Positions 1 to 6,978 of a stretch of DNA of 64,000 nucleotides are shown here, one piece after another. This DNA is from Agromyces lapidis. GTDB lineage: Bacteria > Actinomycetota > Actinomycetes > Actinomycetales > Microbacteriaceae. The stretch spans positions 274,355 to 338,354 of the forward strand of contig NZ_WBIQ01000009.1 in assembly GCF_009749405.1 (NCBI RefSeq). The letters run 5' to 3'. The translations under genes and the position numbers were made by a program. The notes beneath the pieces were generated by a model. It was not told the origin of the DNA and did not search any database. It worked only from the letters and a program-made list of their open reading frames with translations. Every line of letters begins with the position of its first letter. Position 1 is the first letter of the stretch.

Positions 1-1021
1 ACCCGCGCGAGATGCCCGAGTGCTCGATCAGCCACGCCGCCGAGAGCTTCACGAGGGCTCCGGGGCCTGCGGCCGCGGCCGGCGTCTCGAGGTCGGATGC
101 CTCGAGCTCGGCCTGCAGGGCGAGGAACGCGTCGAGCGGGGTGCCGGAGGCGATCGTCGCGAGCGGCGTGACCTCGTCGGGCTCGTCGGGCTCGAGGTAC
201 CAGCGCGGGGCGTCGGCGGGCATCGCGCGGGCCGTGCGCTCGGTCACGATCGGGTTCGTGAAGAACGAGCCGGCGCTGACCGAATCGAGGTCGTCCGGGT
301 CGAGCACCATGCCCTTCGAGGCGCGCAGCGCGAGCACCGTCTCGCGCACCCGGGCGATCGGCACCCGGTCGCCGAGCTGCGCGTGCAGGGCGCCGGCGAG
401 CTGGGCGTAGGCGATGGGCTGCCCCGGCGCCTCGCCGAGCACTGCCAGCTCCGAGGCGGTGTCGTGCAGCTCGAGCTCGACCGAGACGACGATGCCGCGG
501 AGCCCCTGCTTCAGCACCGAGGTGCGGTAGCCGAGCTCGAGCTCCTCGGCCGTCATGCGCCGCGGGCGCTCGGCGCCCTCGTCGAGGAACTCGATCGCGA
601 CAAGCGTCGAGGCGAGCTCCTGCCCGTAGGCGCCGATGTTCTGCACGGGTGCTGCGCCGACCGAGCCCGGGATGCCCGAGAGCGCCTCGAGGCCCGAGTA
701 GCCGTGCTCGACCGTCCAGGCGACGAGGTCGTCCCACACTTCGCCGGCCTGCACGCGGAGGCGCGCGATGTCGTCAGTGCCGCCGTCTCGCGGCAGCACC
801 TCGATGCCCTTGGTCGCGACGCGGATGACGGTGCCGTCGAATCCGTCGTCGCCGACGAGCAGGTTCGAGCCGCCGCCGAGCGCGAGCCACGGGTCATCCG
901 ACGACCAGGCCGCGGTGGCGAGGTCGACGAGGTCGCGCTGCGTCGTCGCGGTGACGAGCCGGGTGATCGGCCCGCCGACCTGCAGGGTCGTGAGCTCCGA
1001 GAACGAGGTGGCGCTGCTCAT
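1..1021 (-). CDS. murB: UDP-N-acetylmuramate dehydrogenase, 3' end cut by window
   Basis: MurB reduces UDP-GlcNAc-enolpyruvate to UDP-MurNAc with NADPH, a cytoplasmic step of peptidoglycan synthesis. About 340 residues are visible. The FAD-binding PCMH part carries LGGGSNLLVGDDGFDGTVIR near residues 48-67 and a GIPGSVGAAPVQNIGAYGQE stretch. The later SAGSFFTNPIV holds the catalytic serine of the family. The frame is still open at base 1, so the last few dozen residues, including the conserved C-terminal glutamate, lie outside. The ATG at 1019-1021 is one base after the stop of the upstream dehydratase, which indicates translational coupling. Confidence 0.95.
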   Translation of the reverse strand, partial: MSSATSFSELTTLQVGGPITRLVTATTQRDLVDLATAAWSSDDPWLALGGGSNLLVGDDGFDGTVIRVATKGIEVLPRDGGTDDIARLRVQAGEVWDDLVAWTVEHGYSGLEALSGIPGSVGAAPVQNIGAYGQELASTLVAIEFLDEGAERPRRMTAEELELGYRTSVLKQGLRGIVVSVELELHDTASELAVLGEAPGQPIAYAQLAGALHAQLGDRVPIARVRETVLALRASKGMVLDPDDLDSVSAGSFFTNPIVTERTARAMPADAPRWYLEPDEPDEVTPLATIASGTPLDAFLALQAELEASDLETPAAAAGPGALVKLSAAWLIEHSGISRG

Positions 1022-1022
1022 G

Positions 1023-1448
1023 TCAGCCGAGCGCGACGCGAACCTGCGCCTTGCCGAGCACGGTGTCGTCGCCGAGCTTGACGGTGAGGTCGATGCGGGC
1101 GACGGTCGCCTGCTCGTCGAGCTGGCCGACCTTGGCCGAGACGGTGACGAGGGCGCCGTCGACGGGGTCGACGACGACCGGTCGGGTGAACCGCACCTGG
1201 TAGTCGGCGACGCGGCCGGGGTCGCCGGCCCAGTCGACGACCGGCTGCACGGCGAAGCCCATCGTGAGCATGCCGTGGGCGAGCACGCCCGGCAGGCCGA
1301 CCGACGCGGCGACGTCGTCGCGGTAGTGGATCGGGTTGAAGTCGCCCGAGGCGCCGGCGTAGCGCACCAGCGAGTCACGGGTGAGCGGGAACTCGCGCTC
1401 GGCGACCACGTCGCCGACGGCGAGGGAGGCGAAGTCGGGGGCGGCCAT
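1023..1448 (-). CDS. MaoC-family dehydratase, HadB-like
   Basis: A 141-residue single hotdog-fold protein. The motif GDFNPIHYRDD (about residues 35-45) carries the Asp/His pair typical of R-specific hydratases, and it is followed by GVLAHGMLTMGF. In mycobacteria the HadB subunit pairs with HadA to dehydrate 3-hydroxyacyl-ACP in fatty acid synthase II. Here the gene overlaps the HadA-like gene by ATGA, so the two probably form a heterodimer. The order hadA-hadB-murB is one I recall from related actinobacteria. Substrate chain length cannot be read from the sequence, and a role in general enoyl hydration remains possible. Confidence 0.85.
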   Translation of the reverse strand: MAAPDFASLAVGDVVAEREFPLTRDSLVRYAGASGDFNPIHYRDDVAASVGLPGVLAHGMLTMGFAVQPVVDWAGDPGRVADYQVRFTRPVVVDPVDGALVTVSAKVGQLDEQATVARIDLTVKLGDDTVLGKAQVRVALG

Positions 1449-1894
1449 CAGTCTTCTCCTCGGATGACGAGCGTCGAGATCGCCGTGACGACGTGCTCGC
1501 CCGCGGCATCGGTGATCGCCGTCTCGGCGGTCACCATCGAGTGGGCGCCGAGGCTCTTCACGCTCGCGACCGTGAGGGTCGCGGTGAGCAGGTCGCCCGC
1601 GACGATCGGCCGGGTCGAGGTGAAGCGCTGGTCGCCGTGAACCACGCGCGAGAAGTCGATGCCCGCGTCGGAGTCGGCGAGCAGCTGGGCGAGCGAGTGC
1701 TCCTGCACGACGACGGCGAAGGTCGGCGGTGCGACGACGTCGGCGTAGCCGGCGGCCGCGGCGGCCTCGGGATCGAGGTTGATCGGGTTCGTCGCGAACA
1801 CGGCGCGGGCGAACTCGCGCACCTTCTCACGACCGACGAGGTACGGCTCGGTGGACGGGTAGACCCGCCCCTGCAGCTCGGGGTTCACAGACAC
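1448..1894 (-). CDS. FAS1-like / MaoC N-terminal dehydratase subunit, HadA-like
   Basis: A 148-residue hotdog-fold protein with PTFAVVVQEHSLAQL and VVHGDQRFTSTRPIVAGD, as in HadA/MaoC N-terminal domain proteins. It lacks the Asp/His hydratase motif, so it is the probable structural or substrate-binding partner of the HadB-like protein encoded directly downstream (ATGA overlap at 1448). It begins with ATG just after a short spacer and is the first gene of a hadA-hadB-murB operon. There is no signal peptide or membrane segment. Confidence 0.85.
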   Translation of the reverse strand: MSVNPELQGRVYPSTEPYLVGREKVREFARAVFATNPINLDPEAAAAAGYADVVAPPTFAVVVQEHSLAQLLADSDAGIDFSRVVHGDQRFTSTRPIVAGDLLTATLTVASVKSLGAHSMVTAETAITDAAGEHVVTAISTLVIRGED

Positions 1895-1925
1895 CCGGCC
1901 AGTCTATTCGGGGCGGGTCGACCGG

Positions 1926-2558
1926 TCAGCGCTTGCCGCCGCCGAGCAGGCCCCCGAGCAGGTCGCCGAGGCCGCCGCCCGAGCTCGAACCGCCGGAGCC
2001 GCCCGAGCCGCCGCCGAGCAGCCCGCCGAGCAGCCCGCCGAGGTCGATGCCGCCGGCCGAGCCCCCCGAGCCCGAGCCCGAGCCGCCGCCGAGCAGCCCG
2101 CCGAGCAGGTCGCCGATGCCGCCGCCCGAGGCCTCGCTTTCGGCCGGTGCGGCCTGCTTCTGCTGGAACTGCTTCGCGAGGAAGCTCATCACGATCGGCG
2201 CGAGGATCGGCAGGAGTTGCCCGATGAGGTCACCGGCGCCGCCTCCCTGCTTCGTGTCGAGCGCCTTCACGACCTGGTCGGTGTTGCCGCCGAAGACGTT
2301 CTTCACGATCTTCTCGCCGTCGGCCTCGTCGACGTCGGCGAGCTTCACCCCGCCCTCGACGAGCTTCGGGTCGTGCTTCGCGACGGCCTTCTCGAGCGAG
2401 GCCGCACCGGCCGGGTCGGCTGCATTGGCGCCCATGCCGGCGAGCAGCGCGGGCAGCGCATCGCCGACGGCCTGCTTCGCAGTGGCCTCGTCGACGCCGA
2501 GCTTCGCGGCGATGTCGCCGATCGGAAGGTCGGCGATGATGTCGTCGATTGCAGCCAT
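1926..2558 (-). CDS. DUF937 protein with glycine-rich repeat tail
   Basis: 210 residues. The N-terminal half (about 1-130) is a helical DUF937-type domain (DLPIGDIAAKLGVDEATAKQ, then FGGNTDQVVKALD). The C-terminal third consists of low-complexity repeats of GDLLGGLLGGG separated by Gly/Ser linkers. No function is established for the family. The repeats look like flexible, possibly self-associating segments. It is a single gene on the minus strand between the TetR gene and the hadA operon. The start ATG follows a structured spacer at 2585-2650. Confidence 0.8.
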   Translation of the reverse strand: MAAIDDIIADLPIGDIAAKLGVDEATAKQAVGDALPALLAGMGANAADPAGAASLEKAVAKHDPKLVEGGVKLADVDEADGEKIVKNVFGGNTDQVVKALDTKQGGGAGDLIGQLLPILAPIVMSFLAKQFQQKQAAPAESEASGGGIGDLLGGLLGGGSGSGSGGSAGGIDLGGLLGGLLGGGSGGSGGSSSGGGLGDLLGGLLGGGKR

Positions 2559-2584
2559 TCGGGTTCCCCATTTCTGCGCGCCCG

Positions 2585-2650
2585 CCGTCGGGGCGCCGCG
2601 GCTTCACGGTATCGGGCGGGACGGCGCCTGCGGAAGAGGCACCCCGACGG
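2585..2650. other. nested inverted repeats between TetR gene and DUF937 gene
   Basis: The outer arms CCGTCGGGG (2585-2593) and CCCCGACGG (2642-2650) are perfect complements. Inside them GGCGCCG (2592-2598) pairs with CGGCGCC (2622-2628). The position suits a terminator for the TetR gene or a structured leader for DUF937. No T-run follows on either strand, so intrinsic termination is uncertain. Confidence 0.4.
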
Positions 2651-2689
2651 AACCCGGCCGGGCCGTCCGCCCGGGCGGTCGCCGTCGGC

Positions 2690-3304
2690 TCAGTCGCCCT
2701 GCAGCCGCACAAGCCGCAGTCGCAGCGCATCGAGGACGAGCTCGAGGCCGAGCTCGAAGACCCGGTCGGAGCGCGCGTCGCCGCGCTCCGCCGAGGCGAT
2801 GAGCCGGTCGAGACTCCGCGTCGGCGCGCCGGGCTGCCAGATGTCGTCGGGCGAGGCGTAGTCGAGCCCGAAGCCGAGGGCGAACGCGTCGAGCACCGCG
2901 ACGACGGAGAGCACCTCGTCGTCGGGGAAGCCGCCCTCGACGAGCGCGGACGCGAGGGCGTCATAGCTCGCGATCACGGTGTCGTCGGTGATCGTCTTGC
3001 CGACGAGCAGCGGCACGATCGCCGGGTGCTCGGCGTAGAGCCGGCGCAGGCCCTGCATCGTGGCGACGACGACCTCGTCCCAGGCGCCCGTGGGGAGCTC
3101 GGGCAGGTACCGGTGGCCGAGGCGACCGCGCATGAGCTCGATGATGCCATCGCGTCCGTCGACGTGGTTGTAGAGCGACGAGGGGGTGACGCCGAGACTG
3201 CGGGCGAGCGCGTTGACGCCGAAGGCGGCGCCCGAGTCGACGAGGTCGATCGCGGCGTCGGCGATGCGATCGGCCGACAGCAGCGGCACCTTCGGCCTCG
3301 CCAT
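2690..3304 (-). CDS. TetR-family transcriptional regulator
   Basis: 204 residues from the ATG at 3304, which has a GAGGA ribosome site; a GTG six bases upstream is in frame but less likely. The N-terminal helix-turn-helix is clear (ADAAIDLVDSGAAFGVNALA, then LGVTPSSLYNHVDGRDGI). A helical TetR C-terminal ligand domain follows. It is divergent from an MFS transporter and amidohydrolase pair, and a perfect 21-bp dyad lies in the shared spacer. It is therefore probably the repressor of that efflux/hydrolase operon. The ligand is unknown. Confidence 0.9.
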   Translation of the reverse strand: MARPKVPLLSADRIADAAIDLVDSGAAFGVNALARSLGVTPSSLYNHVDGRDGIIELMRGRLGHRYLPELPTGAWDEVVVATMQGLRRLYAEHPAIVPLLVGKTITDDTVIASYDALASALVEGGFPDDEVLSVVAVLDAFALGFGLDYASPDDIWQPGAPTRSLDRLIASAERGDARSDRVFELGLELVLDALRLRLVRLQGD

Positions 3305-3402
3305 GCGCACTCCTCGGGTCGGTCGCTCGGGTTCGAGCAGCCAGGTCAGCCTACGCGGATGCCCCGGGCCGGGGTTTCGCGATCAGAACTCACGATGCAT
3401 AA

Positions 3403-3423
3403 TAAACGAACACTATTCGTTTA
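3403..3423. promoter_or_regulatory. probable TetR operator
   Basis: The perfect arms TAAACGAA (3403-3410) and TTCGTTTA (3416-3423) are separated by CACTA, in a patch of unusually low GC between the divergent TetR and MFS genes. A CATAAT hexamer at 3398-3403 could be the -10 of the MFS promoter, with TTTCGC at 3375-3380 as a weak -35 (17-bp spacer). A repressor bound here would block the promoter. Confidence 0.75.
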
Positions 3424-3483
3424 ATGCGGCGCCCCGCCGCATCCTCCGGCACACCGCAGTGCCCCGACCCCCACGGAGCCCCG

Positions 3484-4779
3484 ATGTCGCACTCCGACCT
3501 CAGCGCACGCGTTCCGCTGCGCCTGCCCACCGCGACCGCGACCTTCGCGATCGCCATCGCCGGTTACCTCGGCGTCAACCTCTCCCCGTACATGATCACG
3601 GCCCTGCAGACCGCGCTCGACGCCGACCTGCTCACCGCGAGCTGGATCGTCACGGGCGCCCTCCTCGCCACCGCGATCGTCGGCCTCGCGATGGCGCCGC
3701 TCTGCGCCGGCCCCCGCCGGCTGCTCGTCGCCCGGGCCGGCCTCGCCCTCGGCGTCGTCGGCTTCGGCGCGGCGGCGCTCGTGCCCGAACCCGGCGTCGT
3801 CGTCGGCGGGCTGCTCGTCGGTGGGGCCGGCGCCGGCGGCGCGGTCGCCGCGGCGGGCGCCGCGCTCGCGGCGTTCCGCAACCCCGACCGGGTCGCGGGC
3901 TTCAACGGACTCGCGAACCGCGGCGTCATCACCATCGTGCTCCTCGTCATCCCGCTCATCGGCCTCGCCCCGATCGACGTCTTCGGCGCGCTCGCGCTCT
4001 TCAGCCTCATCGGCATCGTCGTGAGCGGCTGGCTGCCCGCCGCGCCCGTGCATGCACCGCGGGCCGGCGCCGCGGTCGCCGAGGCCGTGCCGGTCGAGGT
4101 GCCGCCGACCGGCGCAGTGCGCGCCATGCCCGAGCGCAGCCCCGCCACGACCCGCCTCGTCGCGATCGCCGGGTTCACGCTCCTCGTGACCTTCGCGCTC
4201 TGGGCCGCGAGCGAGGACTCGCTCTGGGCGATGGCCGGGTCGATGGGCGCCGAGCAGGCCGGGCTCACCCCCGAGGGCCTCGGGCTCGCCCTCAGCGGCG
4301 CGACCGCCGGCGGACTCGTCGGCTCGGTGCTGCTCATGATCGTCGGCGACCGCTTCGGACGCGCGCTCCCGCTCGGCATCCTGCTCGCGCTCGGTGGCAT
4401 CCTGAAGATCGTGGAGGGCTTCACGAGCGACGAGACGAGCTTCATCGTCGTGTTCATCGCCTGGAACACCGTCTACGCCCTCGCCTTCATGTACTTCGTC
4501 TCGACCTCGGCGGCGCTCGACGCCGACGGCCGCTGGTCCGGCCCGCTGCTCGCCGTCTACCTCGTCGGCTCGAGCCTCACCCCGGTCATCGGTGCGGCGC
4601 TCGTCGGGGTGCTCGGCTACCAGGGCTTCGCGGTCGCCCTCGGCATCGCGAGCTTCGTGCTCGCCGTGCCGGCGGTCGCCGTCGCCCGACTGTCCACCCG
4701 CCTGCAGCGCGCCGAGGCCGACCCGTCGGCCGGCGCGCGGCCCGAGGCATCCACCCCCACCCAGGAGGTCACCGCATGA
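3484..4779 (+). CDS. MFS transporter
   Basis: 431 residues with roughly twelve hydrophobic segments. The first is ATFAIAIAGYLGVNLSPYMI near residue 20, and a charged central loop lies around 195-225. The start is placed at the ATG at 3484 because GGAG sits five bases upstream; an ATG 60 bases earlier would overlap the operator and adds residues with no membrane or family character. The stop overlaps the start of the amidohydrolase gene (ATGA). A drug- or metabolite-exporter role under TetR control is an inference; the substrate is unknown. Confidence 0.85.
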   Translation: MSHSDLSARVPLRLPTATATFAIAIAGYLGVNLSPYMITALQTALDADLLTASWIVTGALLATAIVGLAMAPLCAGPRRLLVARAGLALGVVGFGAAALVPEPGVVVGGLLVGGAGAGGAVAAAGAALAAFRNPDRVAGFNGLANRGVITIVLLVIPLIGLAPIDVFGALALFSLIGIVVSGWLPAAPVHAPRAGAAVAEAVPVEVPPTGAVRAMPERSPATTRLVAIAGFTLLVTFALWAASEDSLWAMAGSMGAEQAGLTPEGLGLALSGATAGGLVGSVLLMIVGDRFGRALPLGILLALGGILKIVEGFTSDETSFIVVFIAWNTVYALAFMYFVSTSAALDADGRWSGPLLAVYLVGSSLTPVIGAALVGVLGYQGFAVALGIASFVLAVPAVAVARLSTRLQRAEADPSAGARPEASTPTQEVTA

Positions 4780-6401
4780 GCCGAACGCTCGTCACGAACG
4801 CCCGCATCTTCACCGCGAACCGGCCCGGCGACGGCGCCGAATGGGCCGAGTCGCTCGTCGTCGACGGCGAGACGCTCGCCTACGTCGGGGATGCCGCGGG
4901 CGCGGCCCTGGCCGCCGGCCCCGACGCCGAGGTGCAGGACCTCGGCGGCCGCCTCGTGATGCCCGGCTTCCTCGACGTGCACACGCACCTGCACATGCTC
5001 GGCGACGCGCTCGGCCGGGTGCAGCTGCGCGACGCCGACGACCTCGGCGAGATCCAGGCGCGCCTCCGCGCGGGCCGCGATGCCGACCCCGAGGCACCGC
5101 GACTCCTCGGCGTCTCGTGGCTGTTCGACTCGGTGCCCGGCGGCGCGCCCACCCGGCAGATGATCGACGAGGTCGTCGCCGACGTGCCCGTCTACCTCGA
5201 CGCGAACGACCTGCACTCGACCTGGGTGAACAGCGCCGCCCTCACCGAGCTCGGCATCACCCGCGACACCCCCGACCCGATCGGCGGACGCATCGGGCGC
5301 GACGCCGACGGCGAACCCGACGGCATGCTCTACGAGACGGCGACGCAGTTCTTCGTGTGGCGGTTCCTCGCCGAGCAGACGACCGAGGCCGACCGCGACG
5401 CCGCCGTCGAACGCGCACTCGACGCCTACCTCGCGGCGGGCGTCACCGGCGCCGCCGACATGGCGTTCGGCGAGCTCGAGCTCGCCTCGATCGAGCGCGT
5501 CGTCGCGCGACGCGGCGGGCTGCCCTTCCACCTCGTCGCGTACTGGCTCATCGACAACACGGGCGACGACGAGCAGAACCTGGCGCAGGTCGCACGAGCC
5601 GCCGAACTGGCGCAGCGGTCGGATGCCACGGGGGTTCGCATCGTGGGCATCAAGCTCATCACCGACGGGGTGATCGACGCGTGCACCGCCGCCATGAAGG
5701 AGCCCTACGCCGACGGCTCGAACGAGGATCCGATCTGGCCGTACGATCGCATGGCCCCGGTCGTCGCCGCCGCCGACGCCGCCGGACTGCAGATCGCCCT
5801 GCACGCGATCGGCGACCTCGCGAGCGAATCGGCGCTCGACGCCCTCGAGCATGCGGCGGAGGTGAACGGCGACCTGTCCCGCCGCCACCGCATCGAGCAC
5901 CTCGAGTACGCCGCCCCAGGCACGGCCGAGCGCATGGCCCGCCTCGGGGTCACCGCCTCGATGCAGCCCGTGCACTGCGACCCCGCGGTCATGGACAACT
6001 GGATCGCGCAGCTCGGCGACACCCGCGCCGACCGCGGCTTCGCCTGGAGCGAGTACCGCGACGCCGGGGCGCTGCTCGCGTTCTCGACCGATGCGCCGAC
6101 GGCGCCGCACGAGGCCCTGGCGAACCTCTACATCGCCGCGACCCGGCGCTCGGCGCTCGACCACTCGCTCGAGGCACTGACGCCGCAGTACGCCCTGCCG
6201 CTCGGCGAGGCCGTCGGCCATGCGACCCGCGACGCCGCCGCGTCGATCCGCGAGGGGCACCTGCGCGGCCGCCTCGCCGAAGGGCTCGCGGCCGACTTCG
6301 CCGTGCTCGACGCCGACCCGTTCGCGGCGGGCGATGCGGCACTGCTCACCGCCCGGGTCATCCGCACCGTGGTCGGCGGCCGCACCGCCTACGAGGCGTA
6401 G
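4776..6401 (+). CDS. amidohydrolase, YtcJ-like (Amidohydro_3)
   Basis: 541 residues. After the N-terminal beta-sandwich comes MPGFLDVHTHLHM, whose HxH (69/71) is the metal-binding pair of the amidohydrolase superfamily. Later HAIGD and RIEHLEY supply further histidines, and FSTDAPTAP supplies the catalytic aspartate. Length and order fit the YtcJ group, which hydrolyses N-acyl or imino bonds of mostly unknown substrates. GGAGG precedes the ATG, which overlaps the MFS stop. The pair probably handles one compound, by uptake or export plus hydrolysis, under the TetR repressor. Confidence 0.88.
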   Translation: MSRTLVTNARIFTANRPGDGAEWAESLVVDGETLAYVGDAAGAALAAGPDAEVQDLGGRLVMPGFLDVHTHLHMLGDALGRVQLRDADDLGEIQARLRAGRDADPEAPRLLGVSWLFDSVPGGAPTRQMIDEVVADVPVYLDANDLHSTWVNSAALTELGITRDTPDPIGGRIGRDADGEPDGMLYETATQFFVWRFLAEQTTEADRDAAVERALDAYLAAGVTGAADMAFGELELASIERVVARRGGLPFHLVAYWLIDNTGDDEQNLAQVARAAELAQRSDATGVRIVGIKLITDGVIDACTAAMKEPYADGSNEDPIWPYDRMAPVVAAADAAGLQIALHAIGDLASESALDALEHAAEVNGDLSRRHRIEHLEYAAPGTAERMARLGVTASMQPVHCDPAVMDNWIAQLGDTRADRGFAWSEYRDAGALLAFSTDAPTAPHEALANLYIAATRRSALDHSLEALTPQYALPLGEAVGHATRDAAASIREGHLRGRLAEGLAADFAVLDADPFAAGDAALLTARVIRTVVGGRTAYEA

Positions 6402-6522
6402 GGGTCTCGGGTCCCCGGGCCTCGGTCCCGGCTCGGTCCCGGCTCGATCCCTGGTCTCGGTCCCTGGTCTCGGTCCCTGGCGTCGGTCCCGGCTCGGTCC
6501 TTGGTCTGGCCCCTGGTCTCGT
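6402..6522. repeat. minisatellite, 11-13 bp units of CTCGGTCCCTGGT type
   Basis: About ten degenerate tandem units (CTCGGTCCCGG, CTCGATCCCTGGT, CTCGGTCCCTGGT, CTCGGTCCTTGGT and so on) begin right at the amidohydrolase stop codon. No gene is supported here. This is the first part of the 577-base gene-free stretch 6402-6978. Confidence 0.75.
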
Positions 6523-6579
6523 CGGCCCTCCATGCCCAGGCGCCGATTGAGCACGCGTGGTGCAGGGCAATCCTTCGGT

Positions 6580-6622
6580 GCTGTGCCAGTTCCGCCTCAT
6601 GATGAGGCGCAACTGGCACAGC
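6580..6622. repeat. large near-perfect palindrome
   Basis: Arms of 21 bases (6580-6600 and 6602-6622) pair around a single central base with one mismatch (6592/6610). The outer part reads GCTGTGCCAGTT and its complement, the inner part CGCCTCAT and ATGAGGCG. It lies between two unrelated minisatellites. With almost no loop it would form a cruciform or a long hairpin. It is too symmetric and too far from a stop codon to be a simple terminator. Confidence 0.85.
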
Positions 6623-6640
6623 TCATCGGGCCATCTGCGC

Positions 6641-6800
6641 CCACCGGAGAACGCACGCCCGAGAACGCCCGCCGGAGAACGCACGCCCGAGAACGCCCGC
6701 CGGAGAGAGCGCCCGGCGGAGAAACGGCGGCCGAGAGAACTCCGGCCGGAGAGTGTGCCCACCGGAGAACGCCCACCGGAGAACGCCAGCCGGAGAGAGC
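6641..6800. repeat. 14-bp minisatellite, CCRCCGGAGAACGC
   Basis: At least eight good 14-bp units. Five run from 6641 to 6710, alternating CCGCCGGAGAACGC with ACGCCCGAGAACGC, and three more run from 6759 to 6800. Degenerate units fill 6711-6758. Translations across the array are low-complexity repeats and are not credible proteins. The rest of the stretch (6801-6915) shows one more degenerate unit near 6840 and nothing else. Confidence 0.8.
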
Positions 6801-6915
6801 ACCCCCGGGCATGGGCCCTCGGCGCTCCGGATGGCGCGCACCGGAGAGCGGGCACCGCACCCCACGGGACCGCCGCGCAACGGACGGAAGGACCGCGCGC
6901 GGGCCACGCGCACGA

Positions 6916-6953
6916 ACGAGGCCGCCCCCTGGTGTCGCAGGGGGCGGCCTCGT
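6916..6953 (-). terminator. strong hairpin after the permease gene
   Basis: The perfect 15-bp stem ACGAGGCCGCCCCCT / AGGGGGCGGCCTCGT has an 8-base loop and lies 26 bases beyond the permease stop. No T-run follows on the minus strand. Position and stability suit the end of the amine-catabolic operon. Confidence 0.75.
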
Positions 6954-6978
6954 CGTACGTACGGAGGGGACGCGGGCG

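Noticed and set aside
3186..4775. Very long open frame running into the amidohydrolase from upstream
   Set aside because: It crosses the TetR gene, the operator and the MFS gene in another frame. The Arg/Pro-rich translation is typical of shadow frames; the real start is the coupled ATG at 4776.
6358..6855. Open frames across the minisatellites on both strands
   Set aside because: Their products are only translated repeats (RSPAG, FSGG types), begin inside other genes and have no ribosome site. They are a by-product of high GC and period-14 repeats.
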